The translations under genes and the position numbers were made by a program. DNA of 5,080 nt from positions 1-5,080 of the forward strand of contig DOUV01000853.1 in the NCBI GenBank assembly GCA_003520455.1, read 5' to 3'. How positions within the stretch are numbered: position 1 is the stretch's first letter; each line of letters begins with the position of its first letter. Shown piece after piece: positions 1-5,080 of the stretch. A model generated the notes under the pieces. The model saw only the letters and a list, made by a program, of their open reading frames with translations. It ran no database searches and had not been told where the DNA came from. The DNA comes from Chloroflexota bacterium (GTDB lineage: Bacteria; Chloroflexota; Anaerolineae; Ardenticatenales; Ardenticatenaceae).

Positions 1-190
1 GGGCGACGAGGCGCAGCGATGCGCCCGCCGCCGCGAGCATCCCCGCGGAGATGTCCACCTTCTCGGTGAGGATCGCCGTGGCGCCCTCCGGCCTCTCCGC
101 CAGCGTCCAACCGGCCGGCAAATGGGTGCGGATGGCCTCGATCTGCTCGGCTCGGATGTGGGGGTCGGCGAGGTAGATGGCGACGCTCAT
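1..190 (-). CDS. D-2-hydroxyacid dehydrogenase, N-terminal part (cut by window edge)
   Basis: The first 63 codons are visible; the rest lies beyond the left edge. The protein starts MSVAIYLADP and runs without a stop to the edge. The stretch at residues 38-62, with ATAILTEKVDIS followed by an alanine-rich helix and LRLV, resembles the first substrate-binding lobe of NAD(P)-dependent D-isomer-specific 2-hydroxyacid dehydrogenases (the phosphoglycerate, glycerate and hydroxypyruvate group). These cytosolic enzymes interconvert 2-oxoacids and D-2-hydroxyacids. The Rossmann GxGxxG motif and the catalytic Arg, Glu and His would lie outside the window, so neither activity nor substrate can be judged. 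The ATG at 188-190 overlaps the stop codon of the upstream gene as ATGA, and a GGAGGAG ribosome site at 202-208 lies 11 bases upstream. This implies translational coupling to the TIM-barrel gene. The family call is fairly likely but rests on a short segment. Confidence 0.72.
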   Translation of the reverse strand, partial: MSVAIYLADPHIRAEQIEAIRTHLPAGWTLAERPEGATAILTEKVDISAGMLAAAGASLRLVA

Positions 191-1611
191 TTCAGCCTCA
201 ACTCCTCCAGCGCACGCGCGGCGCCGTCGAGATTGGAGAGGTTCATGCCAGCATAATTGGGCGAGAAGATGACACCCTCCCCACCGGCGCGGTAGGTGGC
301 GAGCACACTGCGATAGACGATGTCGGGGGTGCAAACCGCCTGATCCGCACGGGTTCGAGGCGCATCGACCCCGATGCCCATAATCACGGGGACCTTGCCG
401 TCGACCGCGCGCACCGTGTCGCGGCACTGCCCGTACACATAGGTGTCGGGGTCCATCCCCTTCTGGACCACTTCGTTCCAGGGTGCTTCGTGGAGGCCAA
501 GAACCTTGTACATGATCGGCGTCATCTCCTGGGGGGTGAAGTCCCGCAGGATCGTTTTATGGAAATCCGTCATCTCCTTGACATAAATCAGACCCGACTG
601 GTGCTGGTAGACGATGGGCTTCACCCAGTCGGCGTAGCGTGTCTGCTCCTCCCAAGGCCACTGGGCTTTGCGGAAGAGGTTGAAGTGGTTGCGGTTCCAG
701 ACATTCAAGCCGAACGAGAGGGACGGATTGGACCACTTGACGATGCCGTAGAGCTCCCGATCCAGGTCTTTGTTGCGCTCCACCCAGAAGCGCTCCCAAA
801 TCAGGATCTCGGGATTACGGAAGAGGACCCGCAGGAACTCAATCAAGGCGCCATCGACGAACTCTTCGCCCGCGCGAACCTTCTGGAAATAGTCCCAGAC
901 GTCGAGGAAGGCGAGACGAACGCGTTCCACGTCAATGCCCCGCTCAATGGCCTCGCGACGGCACGCCGGGCAGAAACAGGCAGGGGCTGTGCCGGAAATC
1001 ATTTTGTCGAGCGGACTACGGCGCTCGTTACACCACATAATTCCGTCGATGTCATAGTTGCGGCTATGATCTTCCATGATGGAATGCCACCACCGCCGGT
1101 AATCCGGGTTGTTGGTACAGGGCTCCGAGCCATAGCGGCCGTAGACATCCACTTCCAAGCATTGCGGCAGGTTCGGGATCATCACGGTATTGGCTGACCC
1201 GTGGCCCGCATACTTAAACAGCGGCTCCATCATCTCGGGGATGATCTTCATGGCCCGTTGGCGCGCTGCCGGGATGACCATTTCTAAGATGTCTTTGCCT
1301 TCCATCTCCGGGTCGGTCGCCCGAAAATTCCGGATGAAGGTGTTGCCGTAATAGTCGGGGCGGTGTTTCAGGTAGGAACCGCCCTTCATGGAGTAGGGTT
1401 CGGGCACCCCATGATCCGGCCAACCCTCCAACTCCGCCGAGATGCGCCGGCCGACTTTGAGTCCGAGCCAGGAGATCGTGCCGATCAGCAGCACGTTCAC
1501 GCCGACGCGCTCTTGGAGGGTATCGAGAACCTGATCGACCCCCTCGTCGATGAAGCTGATGGGGCTGATCTGAATCCCTACAAATTTCTGCTGCCCGTTG
1601 TTTCCTGGCAT
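187..1611 (-). CDS. Putative TIM-barrel glycoside hydrolase-like protein (474 aa)
   Basis: The role is not established. The 474-residue protein has no signal peptide or membrane segment, so it is probably cytosolic. Its layout suggests a beta/alpha barrel like those in putative glycosyl hydrolase families: an early strand KFVGIQISPISF (9-20), a strand NVLLIGTISW (39-48), YDIDGIMWCNE (186-196) on a middle strand with Glu196 as a candidate acid, IYVKE (342-346), VPVIMGIGVDAP (407-418), and a final strand GGEGVIFSPNY (443-453) followed by a helix. A CxCxxC cluster (Cys212, 214, 217) follows the candidate active-site strand and could bind a metal; Cys194 is also close. The ATG at 1609-1611 is chosen because AAGGGA lies 8 bases upstream and the recognisable fold starts just after it. 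The frame stays open to 1845, but that extension runs into the MFS gene and does not look like protein. The gene is coupled to the dehydrogenase gene by ATGA. Fold moderately sure, enzyme activity unproven. Confidence 0.8.
   Translation of the reverse strand: MPGNNGQQKFVGIQISPISFIDEGVDQVLDTLQERVGVNVLLIGTISWLGLKVGRRISAELEGWPDHGVPEPYSMKGGSYLKHRPDYYGNTFIRNFRATDPEMEGKDILEMVIPAARQRAMKIIPEMMEPLFKYAGHGSANTVMIPNLPQCLEVDVYGRYGSEPCTNNPDYRRWWHSIMEDHSRNYDIDGIMWCNERRSPLDKMISGTAPACFCPACRREAIERGIDVERVRLAFLDVWDYFQKVRAGEEFVDGALIEFLRVLFRNPEILIWERFWVERNKDLDRELYGIVKWSNPSLSFGLNVWNRNHFNLFRKAQWPWEEQTRYADWVKPIVYQHQSGLIYVKEMTDFHKTILRDFTPQEMTPIMYKVLGLHEAPWNEVVQKGMDPDTYVYGQCRDTVRAVDGKVPVIMGIGVDAPRTRADQAVCTPDIVYRSVLATYRAGGEGVIFSPNYAGMNLSNLDGAARALEELRLK
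202..208 (-). promoter_or_regulatory. Ribosome binding site of the 2-hydroxyacid dehydrogenase gene
   Basis: On the minus strand this reads GGAGGAG, 11 bases before the ATG at 190, and lies inside the last codons of the TIM-barrel gene. A second purine patch, GAGG, sits closer to the start. It supports the overlapping ATGA start rather than a later one. Confidence 0.55.
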
Positions 1612-1619
1612 ATGTTCTG

Positions 1620-1625
1620 TCCCTT
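1620..1625 (-). promoter_or_regulatory. Ribosome binding site deciding the TIM-barrel gene start
   Basis: The minus strand reads AAGGGA, with 8 bases before the ATG at 1611. This is near-ideal spacing. It favours the 474-residue start over in-frame upstream starts such as the ATG at 1669-1671, which would add about 20 residues with no family resemblance. Confidence 0.6.
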
Positions 1626-1703
1626 CGCGATGGGCTTCTCGACACGAGAGGCCCGGGAGTGTGTTTCCCATGACCGGGTCGGTATGGTGCCGAGCGAGTC
1701 GTG

Positions 1704-1716
1704 ATCGGCCACCGAT
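1704..1716. promoter_or_regulatory. Possible operator palindrome upstream of the TIM-barrel gene
   Basis: The short inverted repeat ATCGG-CCA-CCGAT has 5-base arms and a 3-base centre. It extends to 7-base arms if one mismatch is allowed. It lies about 93 bases before the ATG at 1611, in the only sizeable gap between the downstream genes. It could be a repressor site for an internal promoter, but I see no convincing -35/-10 pair beside it. An arm of this length can arise by chance. Confidence 0.2.
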
Positions 1717-1747
1717 GATTTGGGTTGGCTGCTCCTCGTGGACCCCG

Positions 1748-2971
1748 CTACACTCTCGAGCGGCGCGCGACCCGGGGCGGGCGGATGAGGGCGGGCACCG
1801 CGATGGCGACGACCAGGGCGCTCGCAAGGCAGACCAGTCCGGCAAGGACGAACACCGTCGTCGTGCCGAAGCTCTGCGCCACAGCGCCCATCATCAGACT
1901 CCCCAGCGGTTGGCTGCCCGAGGCCAGGAAGTAGATTCCCAACACCCGGCCGCGCAGAGGAGGGGGTGTCGTCATCTGAATCAGTGTCTGGTTCATCGTG
2001 AAGTACAGCGCGCTGCTGGCACCCAGAAGAATGAGCGCCGCCACCGCACTCCAGAAGTCGGATGCGAGGCCAAGAAAAATCAGCATCACGCCGTACACGG
2101 CGCAACAAACCAGCATCACCGGTCCCTTGCGCTCGACAGTGCGAGTCAGTCCGAGCAGAATGGAGGCGACGAAAGCGCCCCATCCGACTGCGGCGAGCAG
2201 TTGTCCAAACTGGGCGGCATCCGCGTGAAGCCGCTCGCGCGCAAAATAGGGCATCAGGTCGCTGAAGGACATCCCCACAAGGAAAAAGGTGGCAGCGAGA
2301 CCGATCACGGCGGCCACCTCGGGCGTCGCGCGGACGTAGGTCCAGCCCAGCCGCATGCTTCGCCAGACACTGGTCTCGTCAGGTGTTCCGCTGTGTCGTG
2401 GCAGCGCCTCGATGCGCCCGAAGCACAGGAATCCCCACAGGTAGGCCACTGCCTGGACGGCAAAAGCGGCGGCAAAGTGGACGTGTTGGATGAGCAAGCC
2501 GGCGATCGATGGGCCGGCGATGCGCGAGCCGTGATTGCCGATTGCATTGAGAGCGACGGCGTTGACCAGGTCCTCCTCACGGCTCAGATCGGATAGCAAG
2601 GTTTGCTGCAACGGAAACTGGACCGCACTGATTGTTCCCATCAAGAAGGCAAAGAGCAATAGAACAGCGACACCGGCCCGGCCTGTGATCACGGCAAAAG
2701 CCATCGTCGCCGCAACCAAGAAGCCCACTACCTGGTTGATCAAGAGAATCTGCCGGCGATTGAAGCGATCAACCAGAACCCCTGAGCCAACCGCGAAGAG
2801 AATCGCCGGCAGCCCGCGCGTGAAAGCGACCAACCCCAGGTAGAATGGTTGTCCCGTGACGGATAGGGTCAGCCAGCCCAGCGCCGCGCTCTGGATCCAA
2901 TTTGAGAGCTGTGGGGCCAGATTCCCGAGCCAGAGAAAGCGAAAACTACGACGGCGGAGCGCTGGAAACAT
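1748..2971 (-). CDS. MFS transporter, EntS/MFS_3-type exporter (407 aa)
   Basis: This is a 12-helix inner-membrane protein of the major facilitator superfamily that would move a small molecule using the proton gradient. The N-terminus FPALRRRSFRFLWLGN, with GWLTLSVTG shortly after, is typical of the EntS-like (MFS_3) branch, many members of which are drug or siderophore exporters. A loop 2-3 signature GSGVLVDRFNRRQ lies at residues 62-74, and PLRGRVLGIYF at 338-348 is the conserved segment of the second half. The length of about 400 residues is normal and nothing looks broken. The start is the ATG at 2969-2971, the first ATG in frame and the one that matches the family N-terminus. A TTG at 3035-3037 would add 22 arginine-rich residues, and neither start has a strong ribosome site. 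The gene follows the ABC permease gene by 69 bases. Its substrate is unknown; exporting a pathway product or toxic analogue is inference from context. Confidence 0.88.
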   Translation of the reverse strand: MFPALRRRSFRFLWLGNLAPQLSNWIQSAALGWLTLSVTGQPFYLGLVAFTRGLPAILFAVGSGVLVDRFNRRQILLINQVVGFLVAATMAFAVITGRAGVAVLLLFAFLMGTISAVQFPLQQTLLSDLSREEDLVNAVALNAIGNHGSRIAGPSIAGLLIQHVHFAAAFAVQAVAYLWGFLCFGRIEALPRHSGTPDETSVWRSMRLGWTYVRATPEVAAVIGLAATFFLVGMSFSDLMPYFARERLHADAAQFGQLLAAVGWGAFVASILLGLTRTVERKGPVMLVCCAVYGVMLIFLGLASDFWSAVAALILLGASSALYFTMNQTLIQMTTPPPLRGRVLGIYFLASGSQPLGSLMMGAVAQSFGTTTVFVLAGLVCLASALVVAIAVPALIRPPRVARRSRV

Positions 2972-3008
2972 CGTTGCAGTTCGGCGACGCAAGGGCGCGG
3001 CGCGCCGG

Positions 3009-3037
3009 ATGCGATCAGCCCGCCATCGGCGCGTCAA
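3009..3037 (-). promoter_or_regulatory. Possible sigma70-type promoter before the MFS gene
   Basis: On the minus strand TTGACG (3037-3032) is separated by exactly 17 bases from TCGCAT (3014-3009). The first hexamer matches five of six consensus bases. The second keeps only the T at position 1 and the A and T at positions 5 and 6. Transcription would begin near 3001, giving a leader of about 30 bases before the ATG at 2971. If real, it would let the exporter and downstream enzymes be transcribed separately from the importer, and it would explain the TTG at 3037 as a -35 element rather than a start codon. Confidence 0.22.
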
Positions 3038-3040
3038 GCG

Positions 3041-3970
3041 CTACTCAATCCGCATCCGTGGATCAAGGGCTGCGCGGAGGCCATCGCCCAACAGATTCGC
3101 CGCGATCACAACACTCAAAATGGCCAGGCCGGGGAACGTCGAGATCCACCAGGCCTTGCCCAGCAACTCGCGGCCCTCTGCCGACATGAGCCCCCACTCG
3201 GGAGTAGGCGGTTGGGCGCCAAGGCCGAGGAAACTCAAGCCGGATCCGGCCAGGATCGCGGCTCCGACCTGAAGCGTCGACAGGATGATCAACGGCGCGC
3301 TCGCGTTGGGCAGGACATGGCGGAAGATGATGCGCATGGACGAGCAGCCGATGACGTGCGACGCCTCGATGTAAGGGAACTCCTTGATCGCCAGGACACT
3401 GCCCCGGACCAGCCGGGCGTATTGCGGGATCGTCGCGATGCCGACTGCCAGCATCACATTCTGAATACTTGGACCCAGCGAGGCGATCACCACCAGGGCC
3501 AACAGGATGCCCGGAAACGCGAGCAAGGCATCCATTATCCGCATGATGAGCGTGTCCACATGGCCGCCGTAGTAGCCCGCCAATAATCCCAACAGTGTAC
3601 CGCTGATCGAGCCGATGATTACGCTGATGATCCCGAGCATGAGTGAGATGCGCGACCCAAAGAGAACGCGGCTCAGTACATCGCGCCCGAGCTTATCCGT
3701 GCCGAACCAATGCACCAGCGAAGGCGGTTGGCGCGCGGCGCTCTGGGTGAGCAGCGGATCGTAGGGGACAATCTCTGCAGCGAATACCGCGACCAAAATC
3801 CACCCAAGCAGGACCAGCAGTCCCAGGATCGCCCCCTTGTTCTTGACGAACCTCCGGACGGTGTGCTCAATCCGGCGCGGGACGAACCTCCGCAGAGAGA
3901 CGCTCCAACTGGCGCTGGGCTGCAGGAGGTCCGGGGGCGGGATCGCCGGGTGCTCAACATCCTTCTCCAT
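3041..3970 (-). CDS. DppC-type ABC transporter permease (309 aa)
   Basis: This is the second inner-membrane channel subunit of a peptide/nickel/opine-class ABC importer, expected to pair with the neighbouring DppB-type subunit. From the chosen start, a cytosolic N-terminal region is followed by the first helix at about 46-64. The family motif HWFGTDKLGRDVLSR is at 87-101. The EAA loop, which docks to the ATPase, is at about 196-222 (FPYIEASHVIG through FRHVLPN). GLSFLGLGAQPPTPEWG is at 244-260, and the usual GDGLRAALDPRMR lies near the end. All of these are intact. The ATG at 3968-3970 has TAAGGG 8 bases upstream, so I prefer it; an ATG at 3998-4000, only 6 bases after the upstream stop, would add ten residues but lacks a ribosome site. 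The family (DppBC) also transports dipeptides, glutathione, nickel, opines and oligosaccharides, so the substrate cannot be read from this subunit. Confidence 0.95.
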   Translation of the reverse strand: MEKDVEHPAIPPPDLLQPSASWSVSLRRFVPRRIEHTVRRFVKNKGAILGLLVLLGWILVAVFAAEIVPYDPLLTQSAARQPPSLVHWFGTDKLGRDVLSRVLFGSRISLMLGIISVIIGSISGTLLGLLAGYYGGHVDTLIMRIMDALLAFPGILLALVVIASLGPSIQNVMLAVGIATIPQYARLVRGSVLAIKEFPYIEASHVIGCSSMRIIFRHVLPNASAPLIILSTLQVGAAILAGSGLSFLGLGAQPPTPEWGLMSAEGRELLGKAWWISTFPGLAILSVVIAANLLGDGLRAALDPRMRIE

Positions 3971-3978
3971 CGAGAGTA

Positions 3979-3984
3979 CCCTTA
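3979..3984 (-). promoter_or_regulatory. Ribosome binding site deciding the DppC-type start
   Basis: The minus strand reads TAAGGG with 8 bases to the ATG at 3970. The competing ATG at 4000 has no purine-rich site in front. This is the main reason for choosing the 309-residue form over the 319-residue form. Confidence 0.5.
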
Positions 3985-4006
3985 CATTTCTGTGAATCAT
4001 CGCGTT

Positions 4007-4939
4007 TTATCGATAGTGAATCCGCGGATCCAGCCAGGCGTAGGAAACATCGACCAAAAGGTTCACAGAGAGGTAGATGACCGCCAGAAAAAGAACAGCG
4101 CCCTGTACCAGGGGATAATCTTTCCACAAAATGGCGCTCACGATCAGCCGCCCCAGGCCTGGCCGACTGAAGACTGTCTCGGTGACCACGGCGCCTGCCA
4201 ACATGCCGCCGAACTGGAGCCCCAACATGGTGACAACTGGAATTAGCGCATTTTTGAAAGCATGACGGATGATGAGCGCCCGTTCAGTCAAGCCCTTGGC
4301 CCGGGCCGTGCGGATATAGTCCTCATTCAACACTTCGATCAGACTGGAGCGGGTCAGGCGACTGATAACACCGGCCGAGACGAAACCCAGGGTGAAAGCA
4401 GGCAATATCAGCGCTTTGAGGCCGCTTCCACCCGCCGGCGGAAACCAGCGCAGCCGAAATGAGAAGAAGAGGATCAAGAGCAAGCCTAACCAGTAGACGG
4501 GCATGGAGACACCAAGATAGGAGAGCACCATGCTGAAGGTATCAATCCAGCTGTTCTGCTTGAGCGCGGCCAGGGTGCCGAGCGAGAGCCCGATGCCTAC
4601 GGCGAAGCAGAGGCCGAGCAGGCTGAGATACATCGTCGAGGCAAACCGGGCGAGTAACAGATCGGTCACGGGGGAACGAAAGCGAATCGAATTGCCCAGA
4701 TCGCCCTGGAGCGCCCCGCCGAGGAAGCGCATATATTGGATGGGCAGGGGATCATTGAGCCCCATCTGTTGGCGCAACTCGTTGATGCGCTGGGGGGTGA
4801 CGGCACCGCCCTCGGCGCCGGCCAGCATTAATTGGGCCGGGTCGCCGGGGAGCGCATGCATGATCCCAAAGACGATCAGCGAGATCAGCAGCAGGACGGG
4901 AATCAGTTGCAGCAGACGATGGCCAATATAGGATAACAT
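4007..4939 (-). CDS. DppB-type ABC transporter permease (310 aa)
   Basis: This is the first channel subunit of the same importer, in the inner membrane. It has about six helices (roughly 9-29, 101-124, 134-160, 177-194, 229-256 and 277-300). Family hallmarks are HALPGDPAQ at 28-36 after the first helix; the periplasmic segment QMGLNDPLPIQY (58-69) followed by GDLGNSIRFRSPV (79-91); PVYWLGLLL at 147-155; the EAA loop at 206-232 (EDYIRTARAKGL, IRHAFKNALIP) for ATPase contact; ETVFSRPGLGRL at 254-265; and a C-terminus reading YAWLDPRIHYR. The length of 310 is normal. The ATG at 4937-4939 gives the standard N-terminus (MLSYIGHRLLQLIPVLL), although the ribosome site is weak (at best AAGAA). The gene lies 36 bases before the DppC-type gene in the usual B-C order. 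The preceding gene in such operons is often the solute-binding protein, which would be beyond the right edge. Confidence 0.95.
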   Translation of the reverse strand: MLSYIGHRLLQLIPVLLLISLIVFGIMHALPGDPAQLMLAGAEGGAVTPQRINELRQQMGLNDPLPIQYMRFLGGALQGDLGNSIRFRSPVTDLLLARFASTMYLSLLGLCFAVGIGLSLGTLAALKQNSWIDTFSMVLSYLGVSMPVYWLGLLLILFFSFRLRWFPPAGGSGLKALILPAFTLGFVSAGVISRLTRSSLIEVLNEDYIRTARAKGLTERALIIRHAFKNALIPVVTMLGLQFGGMLAGAVVTETVFSRPGLGRLIVSAILWKDYPLVQGAVLFLAVIYLSVNLLVDVSYAWLDPRIHYR

Positions 4940-4964
4940 CGCACGGTTCTTAGCGGTGGCCAGC

Positions 4965-5003
4965 GCCGGCGGGGGGAGGCGAGCATGGGCGTCCCCCGCC
5001 GGC
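4965..5003. repeat. GC-only hairpin in the leader of the permease operon
   Basis: The perfect 11-base inverted repeat has arms at 4965-4975 (GCCGGCGGGGG) and 4993-5003, with a 17-base loop. In RNA from the minus strand it forms a very stable stem ending 25 bases before the DppB-type ATG. No U-tract follows, so a classic terminator is unlikely. It could protect an mRNA end after processing, or reduce translation of the weakly primed start. Confidence 0.55.
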
Positions 5004-5018
5004 TGACTGTCTAACTGT
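5003..5018. repeat. Short imperfect tandem repeat, 2 x 8 bases
   Basis: CTGACTGT is followed directly by CTAACTGT, seven of eight positions identical, between the two leader hairpins. It could be half-sites for a DNA-binding protein or pure chance. Two copies of this length carry little weight. Confidence 0.2.
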
Positions 5019-5045
5019 TCGATTACAGAACCTCGCGAGAGAAAG

Positions 5046-5066
5046 CCCAGGGCTTCCAGCCCTGGG
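5046..5066 (-). terminator. Strong hairpin, possible terminator or attenuator of an upstream gene
   Basis: The perfect 9-base inverted repeat has arms CCCAGGGCT (5046-5054) and AGCCCTGGG (5058-5066) and a 3-base loop. On the minus strand the stem is followed by CTTTCTCTC, a pyrimidine-rich but only partly U-rich tail. It could partially terminate transcription from an upstream gene, as is common between a binding-protein gene and its permeases. It could equally be a copy of a dispersed intergenic repeat, or lie inside the end of a coding frame that stays open to TAA at 5023-5025. Confidence 0.35.
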
Positions 5067-5080
5067 AGCCCCTGCCCTGA

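Noticed and set aside
490..1197. Plus-strand open frame of 235 codons opposite the TIM-barrel gene
   Set aside because: It has no ribosome site or family resemblance and lies fully antisense to a well-supported gene. It is explained by codon composition on the other strand.
1660..1680. Possible terminator-like fold from CCCGG and CCGGG near 1652-1679
   Set aside because: The arms are only about five bases with a long loop, and there is no U-tract on either strand.
1612..1845. N-terminal extension of the TIM-barrel protein by up to 78 residues
   Set aside because: The extension overlaps the end of the MFS gene, is rich in Arg, Ser and Pro, and the good ribosome site is at 1620-1625, just before the shorter start.
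1598..2596. Long plus-strand open frame of 332 codons opposite the MFS gene
   Set aside because: The translation is rich in Arg, Gln, His and Gly with no recognisable domain, and it lies antisense to a clear membrane protein. It is a GC-driven shadow frame.
2999..3006. GGCGCGCC palindrome between the DppC-type and MFS genes
   Set aside because: An 8-base GC palindrome is expected by chance in DNA of this composition, and it has no positional logic as an operator.
3710..4246. Plus-strand open frame of 178 codons spanning the junction of the two permease genes
   Set aside because: It is antisense to both permeases, has no domain-like features, and is rich in Gln, Asp, Arg and Pro as expected for a frame opposite hydrophobic membrane genes.

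Overview
The window is a single-direction bacterial gene block. Every gene I can support lies on the minus strand, so it reads from right to left. The DNA is GC-rich (about 60% by eye), genes are closely spaced, and Shine-Dalgarno-like sites precede several starts. That fits a free-living, metabolically versatile bacterium, probably from an environmental or metagenomic source. No phylogenetic marker is present. Acidobacteria, Rokubacteria/Tectomicrobia-like lineages, Chloroflexi or Proteobacteria would all fit, and I do not choose between them.

In transcription order: a leader of about 140 bases with two strong inverted repeats (4940-5080); a DppB-type ABC permease (4007-4939); a DppC-type ABC permease (3041-3970, alternative start at 4000); a 12-TM major facilitator of the EntS/MFS_3 type (1748-2971); a 136-base gap with one weak palindrome; a 474-residue cytosolic protein resembling putative TIM-barrel glycoside hydrolases (187-1611); and the first 63 codons of a D-2-hydroxyacid dehydrogenase, cut by the left edge (1-190). 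The last two genes overlap by four bases (ATGA).

My working model is an uptake and catabolism locus. The two permeases would form the membrane channel of a peptide/opine/oligosaccharide-type ABC importer. The TIM-barrel protein and the dehydrogenase would process the imported compound, or a related sugar acid, in the cytoplasm. The MFS protein may export a product or a toxic analogue. The solute-binding protein and the ATPases of the importer are not in the window. The binding protein may lie just past the right edge. The ATPases are not directly downstream of the permeases, where the MFS gene sits instead.

I see no RNA genes, CRISPR arrays, insertion sequences, phage genes or pseudogenes. 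Nothing here is clearly a new defence or mobile system. The most interesting item is the poorly characterised TIM-barrel protein with a cysteine motif, coupled to a dehydrogenase.
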